Below, piece after piece: positions 17,248 through 26,002 of a DNA stretch of 58,938 nucleotides; within the stretch, counting starts at the first letter, position 1, and each line of letters begins with the position of its first letter. The stretch covers positions 1-58,938 of the forward strand of contig NZ_JAUZED010000008.1 of the NCBI RefSeq assembly GCF_030705415.1, written 5' to 3'. Position numbers and translations under genes: made by a program. The notes beneath the pieces are model-generated. The model worked only from the letters and a program-made list of their open reading frames with translations. It was not told where the DNA came from and did no database searches. This DNA comes from Curtobacterium sp. A7_M15 (GTDB taxonomy: Bacteria > Actinomycetota > Actinomycetes > Actinomycetales > Microbacteriaceae).

Positions 17248-17279
17248 AAAAAGGCCCCCTACCGGAGTAGGGGGCCTTT
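17248..17279 (-). terminator. Rho-independent terminator of the tRNA operon
   Basis: A 12-bp perfect stem (17250-17261 with 17268-17279, loop of six) is followed on the minus strand by five T residues. This is a textbook intrinsic terminator placed just after tRNA-Phe. Confidence 0.92.
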
Positions 17280-17284
17280 CACCG

Positions 17285-17357
17285 TGGCTGGACACGGCAT
17301 CGATCCGTGGACCTTTCGATTTTCAGTCGAACGCTCTACCAACTGAGCTATCCAGCC
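17285..17357 (-). tRNA. tRNA-Phe (GAA)
   Basis: 73 bases forming a full cloverleaf. The acceptor is GGCTGGA with TCCAGCC, the anticodon loop contains GAA in CTGAAAATC, and the T arm GGATCGATGCC is slightly divergent. The CCA end is not encoded. It is third in the Glu-Asp-Phe operon. Confidence 0.95.
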
Positions 17358-17358
17358 G

Positions 17359-17435
17359 TGGCGACCCTGACGGGACTTGAACCCGCGACCTCCGCCGTGA
17401 CAGGGCGGCACGCTAACCAACTGCGCTACAGGGCC
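17359..17435 (-). tRNA. tRNA-Asp (GTC)
   Basis: 77 bases including an encoded CCA. The acceptor is GGCCCTG, the anticodon GTC lies in CCTGTCACGG, and the T arm has GGGTTCAAGTCCC. It lies one base from tRNA-Phe and 59 bases from tRNA-Glu. Confidence 0.95.
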
Positions 17436-17494
17436 ATATTGAGTTGCTGTCTTGCTTCGGTGGTGCTCTGCTTGCTTGCTCACTCTGCGAGGAG

Positions 17495-17567
17495 TGACCC
17501 CAACGGGATTCGAACCCGTGCTGCCGCCGTGAAAGGGCGGTGTCCTAGGCCACTAAACGATAGGGCC
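17495..17567 (-). tRNA. tRNA-Glu (TTC)
   Basis: 73 bases with acceptor GGCCCTA, anticodon TTC in CCTTTCACGG and T arm CGGGTTCGAATCCCG. The CCA is not encoded. It is first in the operon, so the promoter should lie just beyond 17567. Confidence 0.95.
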
Positions 17568-17800
17568 GCAAGCGGTGCTTCGCGCTACCGATGGACAAGC
17601 ATACGGATGCCCCACGGGATTCACAAATCGAGCGGCTCTGCGGCGGCGTCCCCGGCGTGTCGCGGTGCCACCACGGGGGTGCAGGGCTTCACTCACCCTG
17701 GGGCACCAGGCCCCGATTCGTGCTGTCGACGGTCCGGTGCGACCATCGTCGTCGGTCCCGTACCCCTCGTGCGAGGGGGTGTGCGGGTGCGACACCTGTT

Positions 17801-17857
17801 GTTACTGTTGCGCTTGTTAACAGTGTTACGTGCGTGAGCCTTGCCGCGCTGTTACGA
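17801..17857 (+). promoter_or_regulatory. Regulatory region of the cell-wall hydrolase pair with GTTAC repeats
   Basis: The 300 bases between tRNA-Glu and the M23 gene hold no gene. Their downstream end contains GTTAC at 17801, TGTTAAC at 17815, TGTTACG at 17824 and GTTACG at 17851, the middle pair forming a nine-base-period direct repeat. Hydrolases of this kind are controlled by the MtrA response regulator in other actinobacteria, and GTTAC/GTAAC-like direct repeats would suit it. The link is a guess from position. No c-di-AMP riboswitch was recognised. Confidence 0.35.
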
Positions 17858-17868
17858 AATCGAGATAC

Positions 17869-19140
17869 ATGTCGACCTCACCATCGCTGTCACTCCGCCC
17901 CCGTCCCCGCCGCCGCGTCATCGCCGCCGCGGTCGCCGTCGCGCTCACCGCCGGCACCCTCGCGGCCCTCGCGCCGGCGACCTCGGCCAGCGCGGCGTCC
18001 TACCCGAGCTGGTCGGACGTGGAGAAGGCCAAGGCATCCAAGTCGGCCCAGCAGGCGAAGGTGACGCAGATCAAGGGGCTCATCGCCGACCTCACGGCGA
18101 AGGCGTCCGCTGCGCAGAAGTCGGCCGAGGCGGCCGGAACGGCGTACCAGACCGCGCAGACGAAGTACGACGACGCGACGCTGACCCAGAAGAAGCTGCA
18201 GTCGCAGGCCGACGACGCCGAGAAGACCGCCACGGCGTCCGAGGCCCAGGCCGGACAGCTCGCCGCGCAGCTCGGGCGTGCCAGTGCGAACGACGTGACG
18301 ACCGACATCCTCACGCACCCGACGAAGTCCGGTGACCTGCTCTACGAGCTCGGTGCGATGTCGAAGCTGAGCGAGCAGGCCGACGGCATCTACGCGCAGG
18401 CGTCGCAGGACCGCGGTGTGGCCCAGGGGCTCGCGGACAAGGCGGACCGCGCGAAGGAGGCCCTCGGCGACCTCGCCGACGCCGCCCAGCAGAAGATGCA
18501 GGCAGCGCAGACCGCTGCCGACGCGGCCCAGGCCTCGGTGGACGCCCAGGCCGAGAACAAGGACCGACTCGAGGCGCAGCTCACCCTCCTCACCACGAGC
18601 GAGCAGAACGTCGAGGCGCGCTACAACAAGGGCGTCCAGGTGGAGAAGGCCCGGCAGGCGCGCATCGCAGCGGCAGCCGCCAAGGCCGCGGCGACGCAGC
18701 AGGGCGGGACCGGTGGCGGTGCCCCGAACTCCTCCGGCTGGGTCCGTCCGACCGGCGGCTACCAGACGAGCCCCTTCGGCTACCGACTCGACCCGTACAC
18801 GAAGAACTACGCCCTGCACGCCGGCGTCGACCTCGCGCCCGCCTGCTACGCCCCGATCTACGCGGCGGCCTCCGGCACGGTGACCTTCGCGGCGAACGGC
18901 GGCGGCTACGGCAACGAGGTCGTCCTCGACAACGGCGGCGGCATCTCGACCGCCTACGGGCACATCGTCGACGGCGGCACCCTCGTGTCGGTCGGCCAGC
19001 ACGTCACCGCCGGGCAGCAGATCGCCAAGGTCGGTTCCACCGGGTGGTCGACGGGTTGCCACCTCCACTTCGAGACCCGGGTGAACGGTTCCGCCGTCGA
19101 CCCGGTCCCCTTCATGGCAGCGCGGGGGATCTCGGTATGA
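17869..19140 (+). CDS. Secreted M23-family peptidoglycan endopeptidase with coiled-coil region
   Basis: A 423-residue exported protein. A twin-basic signal peptide (residues 1-43, ending ATSASAA) is followed by about 230 residues of Ala/Gln/Lys-rich coiled coil, a short Gly linker, and the lysostaphin-type M23 domain from about residue 295. Zinc ligands are visible: His317 and Asp321 in HAGVD, and HLH at 398-400. It cleaves peptide cross-bridges, and the coiled coil is of the kind that in FtsEX-linked or Rip-like hydrolases controls activity. The next gene shares the same N-terminal architecture, so the two arose by duplication. Confidence 0.9.
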   Translation: MSTSPSLSLRPRPRRRVIAAAVAVALTAGTLAALAPATSASAASYPSWSDVEKAKASKSAQQAKVTQIKGLIADLTAKASAAQKSAEAAGTAYQTAQTKYDDATLTQKKLQSQADDAEKTATASEAQAGQLAAQLGRASANDVTTDILTHPTKSGDLLYELGAMSKLSEQADGIYAQASQDRGVAQGLADKADRAKEALGDLADAAQQKMQAAQTAADAAQASVDAQAENKDRLEAQLTLLTTSEQNVEARYNKGVQVEKARQARIAAAAAKAAATQQGGTGGGAPNSSGWVRPTGGYQTSPFGYRLDPYTKNYALHAGVDLAPACYAPIYAAASGTVTFAANGGGYGNEVVLDNGGGISTAYGHIVDGGTLVSVGQHVTAGQQIAKVGSTGWSTGCHLHFETRVNGSAVDPVPFMAARGISV

Positions 19141-19144
19141 CCGT

Positions 19145-20662
19145 GTGCGCGCCCGAAAGGCCCTGAACGCCGTGAAGCACTCCGCTCGCACCCTGTCCTG
19201 TGGGATCGCGGTGGTGGCCGTCCTCGGGATCGGCCTCTCCGTCGTGATCGCCGGCCCGGCACAGGCGGCGCCGTCCGCCCCGAGCTGGGACGACGTGCGA
19301 GCGGCCAAGGCGGACGCGGCCGCGGCGCAGTCCACCGTCGACGAACTGAGCACCCGGCTGCAGGCCCTGCAGGACGCTGCCGACAGCGCACAGGTCGCCG
19401 AGCTCCAGGCCGGGCAGACGTACGCCCTCGCGTCGTCGCAGCAGCAGGACGCGCAGGCCACCCTCGACGACCTCACCGTGCAGTCGAAGCGGGCGAAGCG
19501 CACGGCGGACGCCTCCGCGCAGCAGGTCGCCGGCCTCGTGGTCGAGCTGTCCCGCACCGGCGGAGGGGACCTGTCCGCGGCGATGCTCGTCGACGCGCGG
19601 GACTCGAAGGACCTGCTCTACCGGGTCGGGACGATGTCGCACCTGTCCGAGCGCTCCGCGACCGTCCTCGCCCAGGCGCAGGCGGACCAGAACACCGTCG
19701 ACTCGATCGCCGCGCAGCAGTCCGCCGCGACGAAGGCCCTGGCGAAGGCGACGGACAAGACGAAGACCGCCCTCGCCGAGGCGAACGACACCGCAGCGTC
19801 GGCCCAGGCCCGCTTGCAGCGGGAGCAGGACCAGCAGGACGAGGTGCTGCACCAGCTCGCGTACCTCAAGGGCACGAGCGTCGCCACCGAGACCGCCTAC
19901 TGGACGGCGCAGCAGGCCAAGCGGGCGGAGGCGCAGCTCGCGTCGAACACCGGCGGTTCCGGGTCGACCACGGCCACGGGCGGCGGCTCGGGCGGCGGCG
20001 CAGCGAGCAGCGGGCCGAGCACGGGCGGCGGCACGAGCACGCAGCCGAGCTCCGGAACCCAGCCGAGCGCCGGCGGCGGCAGCACGGGTGGTGGCAGCAC
20101 CGGCGGCGGCAGCAGCTCGGGCGGCACCAAGCCCAGCACGCCGAGCACCCCGTCGAAGCCGAGCACCCCGACCACACCGTCGAAGCCGAGCACCCCGACC
20201 ACACCGTCGAAGCCCAGCACGCCCTCCACGCCCACCACCCCGACGACCCCGACCGCGCCGAGCACCCCCTCGAAGGCAGCCGGCGCGATCGCCTACGCCC
20301 GCGCGCAGATCGGCGACGCGTACGTGTTCGGCGGAGCCGGCCCGAACACCTGGGACTGCTCCGGGCTCGTGATGATGGCGTACAGCTCGCAGGGCATCGC
20401 GACCGGCGGCCACAACGTCGTCTGGCAGTACAACTACTTCAAGTCGATCGGACGTCTCGTGCCGATGTCGCAGCGACAGCCCGGCGACATCCTCTTCTAC
20501 TCGTACAACGGCACCGTCAACGAGGCGTACCACGACTCGATCTACACCGGCAACGGCATGATGGTCGAGGCGGCGAACCCGCAGCGCGGCGTCCTCGAGC
20601 GGGCGATCTGGACCCCGAGCCAGCTGCTGCCCTACGTCGCACGGCCGAGCGGTTCGCTCTAG
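19145..20662 (+). CDS. Secreted NlpC/P60-family peptidoglycan endopeptidase with coiled coil and repeat linker
   Basis: A 505-residue exported hydrolase. A signal peptide ending GPAQAA leads into PSWDDVRAAKAD and a coiled coil that aligns with that of the upstream M23 protein. A Gly/Ser/Thr/Pro linker (about 275-375) follows, with a repeated SKPSTPTTP unit, then the NlpC/P60 domain with catalytic Cys405 (TWDCSG) and His463 (AYHDSIY). It cuts D-Glu/meso-Dap-type stem peptide bonds or their B-type equivalents. GTG 19145 is four bases after the M23 stop; GTG 19172, ten bases after GAAAGG, is an equally good start and would give 496 residues. Confidence 0.9.
   Translation: MRARKALNAVKHSARTLSCGIAVVAVLGIGLSVVIAGPAQAAPSAPSWDDVRAAKADAAAAQSTVDELSTRLQALQDAADSAQVAELQAGQTYALASSQQQDAQATLDDLTVQSKRAKRTADASAQQVAGLVVELSRTGGGDLSAAMLVDARDSKDLLYRVGTMSHLSERSATVLAQAQADQNTVDSIAAQQSAATKALAKATDKTKTALAEANDTAASAQARLQREQDQQDEVLHQLAYLKGTSVATETAYWTAQQAKRAEAQLASNTGGSGSTTATGGGSGGGAASSGPSTGGGTSTQPSSGTQPSAGGGSTGGGSTGGGSSSGGTKPSTPSTPSKPSTPTTPSKPSTPTTPSKPSTPSTPTTPTTPTAPSTPSKAAGAIAYARAQIGDAYVFGGAGPNTWDCSGLVMMAYSSQGIATGGHNVVWQYNYFKSIGRLVPMSQRQPGDILFYSYNGTVNEAYHDSIYTGNGMMVEAANPQRGVLERAIWTPSQLLPYVARPSGSL
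20150..20223 (+). repeat. 27-base tandem repeat within the NlpC/P60 linker
   Basis: Two exact 27-base units (20150-20176 and 20177-20203) and a partial third encode the nine-residue unit PSKPSTPTT in the Pro/Thr linker. Copy number is likely to vary between strains. Confidence 0.85.
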
Positions 20663-20684
20663 CCGCACGTCCCGGGCGCGAGAA

Positions 20685-20765
20685 CGCGCCTCCGCGAACG
20701 AGAACGCGCCCCCGCACGGTCATCGCGCCCCGGAGAGCCGGGGTGCAACGACCGCACGGGGGCGC
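20685..20765. terminator. Hairpin region between nlpC/p60 and ppa
   Basis: A near-duplicate 17-base direct repeat (CGAGAACGCGCC-T/C-CCGC) precedes a hairpin with arms GCGCCCCGG (20725-20733) and CCGGGGTGC (20738-20746) and loop AGAG. These lie between convergent genes and probably terminate both. Outer arms CCCCCGCACGGT and ACCGCACGGGGG are only partly complementary. Confidence 0.6.
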
Positions 20766-20796
20766 GGTCCGGTGTCCGGGGGACCGGACGGAAGCG

Positions 20797-21288
20797 TCAG
20801 TGACCGGCCGGCACGTACGCGGCCTGCCCGGCCTGCACGATCGCCTCGGCCTCGGCTGCGTCGCCCCAGCCCTCGGCCTTGACCCACTTGTTCGGCTCGA
20901 GGTCCTTGTAGCGCTCGAAGAAGTGCGCGATCTCGGCCTTCGTCTGCTCGTCCACGTCCGAGATGTCCTGGATGTGGGCCCAGCGCGGGTCCTTCGCCGG
21001 GACCACGAGGACCTTCGCGTCGTTGCCGGCCTCGTCGCTCATCTTGAAGACGCCGACCGGGCGCACCTTGACGCCCACACCGGGGAACGTCGGGTACTCG
21101 AGGAGCAGCAGCGCGTCCACGGGGTCACCGTCGTCGGCCAGGGTCTTCTCGAAGAACCCGTAGTCGGTCGGGTACACGAACGAGGTGAACAGCACGCGGT
21201 CGAGGTACACGCGACCGGTCTCGTGGTCCACCTCGTACTTGTTGCGGCTGCCCTTGGGGATCTCGACGACGACGTCGTACGCGGCCAT
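20797..21288 (-). CDS. ppa: Inorganic pyrophosphatase
   Basis: A 163-residue family-I soluble pyrophosphatase that splits PPi to two phosphates in the cytoplasm. Landmarks are [14 protein letters not shown] at the start, [24 protein letters not shown] with the signature Asp residues that bind Mg, and [10 protein letters not shown] near residue 130. Length is normal for the actinobacterial form. AGGAG lies eight bases before the ATG. It is divergent from tilS over 51 bases with a palindromic -10. Confidence 0.97.
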   Translation of the reverse strand: MAAYDVVVEIPKGSRNKYEVDHETGRVYLDRVLFTSFVYPTDYGFFEKTLADDGDPVDALLLLEYPTFPGVGVKVRPVGVFKMSDEAGNDAKVLVVPAKDPRWAHIQDISDVDEQTKAEIAHFFERYKDLEPNKWVKAEGWGDAAEAEAIVQAGQAAYVPAGH

Positions 21289-21327
21289 GTTGCGCTCCTG
21301 GTCTGATGTGCGGGAAGAAAGCGCGGC

Positions 21328-21335
21328 TAACGTTA
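21328..21335. promoter_or_regulatory. Symmetric -10 element TAACGTTA shared by ppa and tilS
   Basis: The perfect 8-base palindrome reads TAACGT in both directions. On the plus strand it ends six bases before the tilS GTG (leaderless). On the minus strand it is placed for a start near 21323, leaving about 35 bases of leader with an AGGAG site before ppa. Symmetric -10 elements are a known design for bidirectional bacterial promoters. Confidence 0.5.
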
Positions 21336-21339
21336 CCGG

Positions 21340-22359
21340 GTGAACACTCCGCGTCCCCGGCTCGACCCTGCGGTCGCCGACACCCGCCGCGCGGTCCGCT
21401 CGCTGCTCGCGCAGGCGCTCGACGAGGGGACGGTGCGCTCCGGAGACCTCGTGCTCGTGGCGCTGAGCGGCGGTCCGGACTCGCTCGCGCTCGCCGCGGC
21501 CACCGCGTTCGAGGCGCCGAAGCAGGATCTGCGAGCGGGGGCGGTGGTCGTCGACCACGCACTCCAGGCGGGGTCCGAGGCGGTGGCGAGCCGCGCCTCC
21601 AGGCAGGCTTCCGAGCTGGGACTCGCACCGGTGACCGTCCGTCGCGTCGCCGTCGGTTCCACGGGTGGTCCGGAAGCGGCGGCCCGGGAGGCGCGGCACG
21701 CGTCGATCGCGCTCGTCGCGGCCGACGTCGGGTCACCCCTCGTGCTGTTCGGACACACCCTGGACGACCAGGCCGAGTCCGTCCTGCTCGGGCTCGCCCG
21801 CGGGAGCGGGCCGGACTCGCTGTCCGGCATGGCGCCGCTGACGAGGCGTCAGGCGGGGCCGGCGTACGGACGACCGCTCCTCGGCCTCCGTCGGCACACC
21901 ACGCGTCAGGCGTGTGCCGCCGCGGGGCTCGCGCCGTGGGACGACCCGCAGAACGCCGACCCGGCGTACGCACGCGTCCGCGTGCGGAACGTCCTCCTGC
22001 CCGCACTGGAACGCGAGCTCGGTGCCGGCGTCCCCGAGGCCCTCGCCCGGACCGCCGATCAGCTCCGCGAGGACTCCGCCGCGCTCGACCACTTCGCCGA
22101 GGAGATGGCCGAGGACCTCGCCGAGCACTCCGAGGCCGGCATCTCCCTGTCCGTGCGGGAGCTCGCGGCCAACCCGCCCGCCCTCCGGCAGCGGCTCGTC
22201 CGGTTGGCGGTCGAGAGCGAGTTCGGCGTGACGCTGTCCCGCGTGCAGACACTCGAGGTGTGCCGGCTCGTCACCGACTGGAGCGGCCAGGGGCCGATCG
22301 ACCTGCCGGGCGTGCAGGCGTCACGATCGGGCGACCGTCTGGCGTTCACCGCCGGTTAG
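21340..22359 (+). CDS. tilS: tRNA(Ile)-lysidine synthetase
   Basis: A 339-residue enzyme that attaches lysine to C34 of the CAU-anticodon tRNA-Ile so that it reads AUA. The ATP-pyrophosphatase loop SGGPDS is at residues 43-48, the [10 protein letters not shown] segment follows at about 76, and [10 protein letters not shown] lies near 138. The protein is shorter than E. coli TilS, as expected for actinobacteria, but keeps a C-terminal helical part. The GTG start follows TAACGT by six bases. The order tilS-hpt-ftsH is conserved in bacteria. Confidence 0.95.
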   Translation: MNTPRPRLDPAVADTRRAVRSLLAQALDEGTVRSGDLVLVALSGGPDSLALAAATAFEAPKQDLRAGAVVVDHALQAGSEAVASRASRQASELGLAPVTVRRVAVGSTGGPEAAAREARHASIALVAADVGSPLVLFGHTLDDQAESVLLGLARGSGPDSLSGMAPLTRRQAGPAYGRPLLGLRRHTTRQACAAAGLAPWDDPQNADPAYARVRVRNVLLPALERELGAGVPEALARTADQLREDSAALDHFAEEMAEDLAEHSEAGISLSVRELAANPPALRQRLVRLAVESEFGVTLSRVQTLEVCRLVTDWSGQGPIDLPGVQASRSGDRLAFTAG

Positions 22360-22368
22360 GCTGGGGTG

Positions 22369-22920
22369 GTGGAACTCTCCGACGTCCAGGCAGACCTGTC
22401 CGAAGTCCTCTTCACCCCCGAGCAGATCGACGACAAGCTCGCCGAGCTGGCCGCGATGGTCGACGCCGACTACGCGGGGCGCGACCCCCTGCTCGTCGGT
22501 GTCCTCAAGGGTGCCGTCATGGTGATGGCCGACTTCTCGCGCCACCTCAAGATGCAGGCGCGCATGGACTGGATGGCGGTGTCGTCGTACGGCTCCGGCA
22601 CGAAGTCGTCGGGTGTGGTGCGGATCCTCAAGGACCTCGACACCGACCTGCACGGGCGCGACGTCCTCATCGTCGAGGACATCATCGACTCCGGTCTGAC
22701 GCTGTCGTGGCTCAAGCAGAACCTCGAGTCCCGCGGTGCCGCGAGCGTCGAGATCGTTGCGCTGCTCCGCAAGCCCGAGGCCGCCAAGGTCGAGGTCGAC
22801 GTGAAGTACGTGGGCTTCGACATCCCGGACGCCTTCGTGGTCGGGTACGGGCTGGACTACGACGAGCGCTACCGCAACCTGCGCGGGGTCGGGGTGCTCG
22901 CACCGCACGTCTACAGCTGA
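22369..22920 (+). CDS. hpt: Hypoxanthine phosphoribosyltransferase
   Basis: A 183-residue purine salvage enzyme converting hypoxanthine or guanine plus PRPP to IMP or GMP. The PRPP-binding motif is VLIVEDIIDSGLTLSW near residue 100, VGVLKGAVMVMADF binds pyrophosphate near 43, and SSYGSGTKSSG is the flexible loop. GTG 22369 is preferred to the adjacent GTG 22366 because TAGGCT ends six bases before it, fitting a leaderless transcript. The gap to tilS is nine bases. Confidence 0.95.
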   Translation: MELSDVQADLSEVLFTPEQIDDKLAELAAMVDADYAGRDPLLVGVLKGAVMVMADFSRHLKMQARMDWMAVSSYGSGTKSSGVVRILKDLDTDLHGRDVLIVEDIIDSGLTLSWLKQNLESRGAASVEIVALLRKPEAAKVEVDVKYVGFDIPDAFVVGYGLDYDERYRNLRGVGVLAPHVYS

Positions 22921-23012
22921 TCCTGGTGGCGGGTGGAGTTCGCCCGCAGAGGACACCCATTCTCGCCACAGAATCGCAGCCGTATGCTGACCAGCACGCA
23001 ACTTCGGCAGAG

Positions 23013-23041
23013 AAAGGTGTCGGGCGACCTGCCCGGATCAC
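23013..23041 (+). promoter_or_regulatory. ftsH ribosome-binding region with intervening hairpin
   Basis: The only Shine-Dalgarno-like sequence, AAAGG at 23013-23017, is 24 bases from the ATG, too far for normal use. A perfect CGGGC-GACCT-GCCCG hairpin (23021-23035) lies between them; if folded it shortens the effective spacing to about nine bases. A TATGCT -10 lies at 22983-22988. Confidence 0.4.
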
Positions 23042-25027
23042 ATGGACTTCAAGCGCATCCTTCGCGGGCCGTACATCTACGTGCTCATCGCGATCGTGGG
23101 GATCTGGATCGGTTGGGCTGTGATCAGCCAGTCCGGCACGCAGCAGATCGACACGCAGAAGGGCCTCCAGCAGCTCTCCGACGGCAAGGTCTCCTCCGTG
23201 GTGGTGAACTCCACCGAGCAGCGCGTCGACCTCACCCTGAAGGACGGCAACGCGCACGAGCAGTTCTACTACTCGACCCCGCGCGGTGAAGAGGTCATCC
23301 AGGCCGTCAACGACGCGAACCTGCCGAAGGGCTACAACGACACCGTCCAGCAGTCGAACTGGTTCCTCTCGCTGCTCGGCATCCTCCTGCCGTTCCTCAT
23401 CATCGGCGCACTCTTCTGGTTCCTCCTCGCCAACGCACAGGGCGGCGGCTCGAAGGTCATGCAGTTCGGCAAGTCCCGGGCGAAGATGAACAACAAGGAG
23501 AACCCGCAGGTCAGCTTCTCCGACGTCGCGGGCTCCGACGAGGCGATCGAGGAGCTCCAGGAGATAAAGGAGTTCCTCAAGGAGCCGGCGAAGTTCCAGG
23601 CCGTCGGCGCCAAGATCCCGAAGGGCGTGCTGCTCTACGGCCCTCCCGGTACCGGCAAGACGCTGCTCGCCCGAGCCGTCGCCGGCGAGGCGGGCGTGCC
23701 GTTCTACTCGATCTCCGGTTCTGACTTCGTCGAGATGTTCGTCGGTGTCGGTGCGAGCCGCGTCCGTGACCTGTTCGAGCAGGCGAAGCAGAACTCGCCC
23801 GCCATCGTCTTCATCGACGAGATCGACGCCGTGGGTCGTCACCGTGGTGCGGGCATCGGCGGTGGCAACGACGAGCGTGAGCAGACGCTGAACCAGCTCC
23901 TCGTCGAGATGGACGGCTTCGACGGCAAGACGAACGTGATCCTCATCGCGGCGACGAACCGCCCCGACGTGCTCGACCCGGCGCTCCTCCGTCCCGGCCG
24001 CTTCGACCGCCAGATCGGTGTCGACGCCCCGAGCCTCGACGGCCGCAAGCAGATCCTCGAGGTGCACGCGAAGGGCAAGCCGCTCGCCGCGAGCGTCGAC
24101 CTCGAGCTCCTCGCCCGCAAGACGCCGGGCTTCACCGGTGCCGACCTGGCGAACGTCCTGAACGAGGCCGCACTGCTGACGGCCCGCTCGAACGCCCAGC
24201 TCATCGACAACCGCGCCCTCGACGAAGCCGTCGACCGCGTCATGGCCGGACCGCAGCGCCGGACGCGCATCATGTCCGACCAGGAGCGCCTCATCACGGC
24301 CTACCACGAGGGCGGTCACGCCCTCGCGGCCGCGGCGATGCGCCACACCGACCCGGTCACCAAGATCACGATCCTGCCCCGCGGCCGTGCCCTCGGCTAC
24401 ACGATGGTGCTCCCGCTCGAGGACAAGTACTCGGTCACCCGCAACGAACTGCTCGACCAGCTCACCTACGCCATGGGTGGTCGCGTCGCCGAGGAGATCG
24501 TCTTCCACGACCCGACCACGGGTGCGTCGAACGACATCGAGAAGGCCACGGGTACCGCGCGCAAGATGGTCACCGAGTACGGCATGAGTCGCGCCGTCGG
24601 GTCCGTCAAGCTCGGCTCCGGCTCCAGCGAGCCGTTCGTCGGCCGCGACATGAGCGGCGGCAGCGGCCGCGACTACTCGGAGAACATCGCCGAGACGGTC
24701 GACGCCGAGACCCGTGCGCTGCTCGAGGCCGCCCACGACGAGGCGTACCAGGTGCTCAACGACAACCGCGACATCCTCGACCGGCTGGCGGGTGAGCTCC
24801 TCGAGAAGGAGACGCTCGACGCCCCCGAGCTCGTCGAGATCTTCAAGGACGTCCGCAAGCTGCCGGAGCGCCCGCAGTGGCTGTCCAGCGACAAGCGGCC
24901 GGTGAGCAACCTGCCCGCCATCGAGGTGCCGGGCAAGGCCGCGCGCGCTGCGTCCGAGCAGTCCGACCACGAGTCGTCGAAGCCCCGTCGCCGTCCCTTC
25001 GGCAACCCGGGTATCGCCCCCGCGTAG
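23042..25027 (+). CDS. ftsH: ATP-dependent zinc metalloprotease FtsH
   Basis: A 661-residue membrane AAA protease that degrades membrane and short-lived cytosolic proteins. Two transmembrane segments (about 9-27 and 113-133) flank a small extracytoplasmic domain. The AAA module has Walker A GPPGTGKT from residue 200, [15 protein letters not shown] pore loop and second region of homology [18 protein letters not shown]. The protease domain has zinc motif HEGGH at 422-426. The C-terminal tail is basic and short. It is followed after six bases by folP, a conserved pairing, although the usual folE is missing between them. Confidence 0.97.
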   Translation: MDFKRILRGPYIYVLIAIVGIWIGWAVISQSGTQQIDTQKGLQQLSDGKVSSVVVNSTEQRVDLTLKDGNAHEQFYYSTPRGEEVIQAVNDANLPKGYNDTVQQSNWFLSLLGILLPFLIIGALFWFLLANAQGGGSKVMQFGKSRAKMNNKENPQVSFSDVAGSDEAIEELQEIKEFLKEPAKFQAVGAKIPKGVLLYGPPGTGKTLLARAVAGEAGVPFYSISGSDFVEMFVGVGASRVRDLFEQAKQNSPAIVFIDEIDAVGRHRGAGIGGGNDEREQTLNQLLVEMDGFDGKTNVILIAATNRPDVLDPALLRPGRFDRQIGVDAPSLDGRKQILEVHAKGKPLAASVDLELLARKTPGFTGADLANVLNEAALLTARSNAQLIDNRALDEAVDRVMAGPQRRTRIMSDQERLITAYHEGGHALAAAAMRHTDPVTKITILPRGRALGYTMVLPLEDKYSVTRNELLDQLTYAMGGRVAEEIVFHDPTTGASNDIEKATGTARKMVTEYGMSRAVGSVKLGSGSSEPFVGRDMSGGSGRDYSENIAETVDAETRALLEAAHDEAYQVLNDNRDILDRLAGELLEKETLDAPELVEIFKDVRKLPERPQWLSSDKRPVSNLPAIEVPGKAARAASEQSDHESSKPRRRPFGNPGIAPA

Positions 25028-25033
25028 GCCGGG

Positions 25034-26002
25034 ATGACGGACCTGCCGACGAGGCGCTCGCGTCGGCTCGCCGAGGTGAGCCAGGCGCGGGCCGCAGCAG
25101 CCGAGCCGCCGACGGTCGCGATCGACCTCCGGGCACCAGCACCGGTGCCGGAGATCGTGACCGGTCGGCGGCTCGACCACGGCGCGCCGACCGACGACCG
25201 GACCCGGGTGATGGGGATCCTCAACGTCACCCCGGACTCGTTCAGCGACGGCGGTCTGCACCAGGCGTACGACGCCGCGGTCCAGCACGCCCGCGAACTC
25301 GTCGCCGCCGGCGCCGACATCGTCGACGTGGGCGGTGAGTCGACCCGTCCGGGGTCCGAGCGCGTGCCCGTCGAGGTCGAGCAGCGGCGGGTGCTCCCGG
25401 TCGTGCAGCAGCTCGTGGCCGAGGGCATCACTGTGAGCGTCGACACGATGAACGCCTCGACCGCCGAGCGTTCGGTGGACCTCGGCGCCGTCATCGTGAA
25501 CGACGTCTCCGGCGGACTGGCCGACGACGACATGGCGCGCGTCGTCCGGGACACGGGCGCCGGGTTCGTGGTGATGCACTGGCGCGGGCACAGCGACCGG
25601 ATGTACCGGAACGCCGAGTACGTGCACGCCGTGGACGAGGTCCGCCGCGAGGTCGAACTCCGCGTCGCCGAACTCATCGTCCTCGGGGTCCGCCAGGAGC
25701 AGGTCGTCATCGACCCGGGGTTGGGCTTCGCCAAGCAGGGCGCGCAGAACTGGGAGATCCTGGCGGGCTACGAGCGCTTCGCGTCGATCGGTCTGCCCGT
25801 GCTCGTCGCCGCCTCGCGCAAACGCTTCCTCGACGGGGTCGGCAGCGCTGCCGGTGCCGCGCCGAAGGAACGCGACCTCGCCACCGCCGCCATCAGCCTG
25901 CTCTCCGCCGAACGCGGAGCGTGGGGTGTGCGCGTGCACGACCCGGCACCGACCCGTGCCGTGCTCGACGTCTGGGACGCCTGGAGGGCAGCTCGATCGT
26001 GA
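25034..26002 (+). CDS. folP: Dihydropteroate synthase
   Basis: A 322-residue folate enzyme joining p-aminobenzoate to dihydropterin pyrophosphate, the sulfonamide target. Both signatures are present: VMGILNVTPDSFSDGG near 59-74 and ADIVDVGGESTRPGS near 95-109, with a later VLVAASRKRFLD loop. The first 50 residues form an extension rich in Arg and Ala not needed for the barrel. Start at 25034 is six bases after ftsH. The gene ends in a GTGA overlap with folB. Confidence 0.95.
   Translation: MTDLPTRRSRRLAEVSQARAAAAEPPTVAIDLRAPAPVPEIVTGRRLDHGAPTDDRTRVMGILNVTPDSFSDGGLHQAYDAAVQHARELVAAGADIVDVGGESTRPGSERVPVEVEQRRVLPVVQQLVAEGITVSVDTMNASTAERSVDLGAVIVNDVSGGLADDDMARVVRDTGAGFVVMHWRGHSDRMYRNAEYVHAVDEVRREVELRVAELIVLGVRQEQVVIDPGLGFAKQGAQNWEILAGYERFASIGLPVLVAASRKRFLDGVGSAAGAAPKERDLATAAISLLSAERGAWGVRVHDPAPTRAVLDVWDAWRAARS

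Noticed and set aside
17568-17868. Possible c-di-AMP (ydaO) riboswitch before the M23 gene
   Set aside because: Such riboswitches often precede cell-wall hydrolases, but none of the conserved core segments could be found.
20150-20223. Short repeats as a CRISPR array
   Set aside because: The units are directly adjacent with no spacers and lie in frame within the NlpC/P60 linker.
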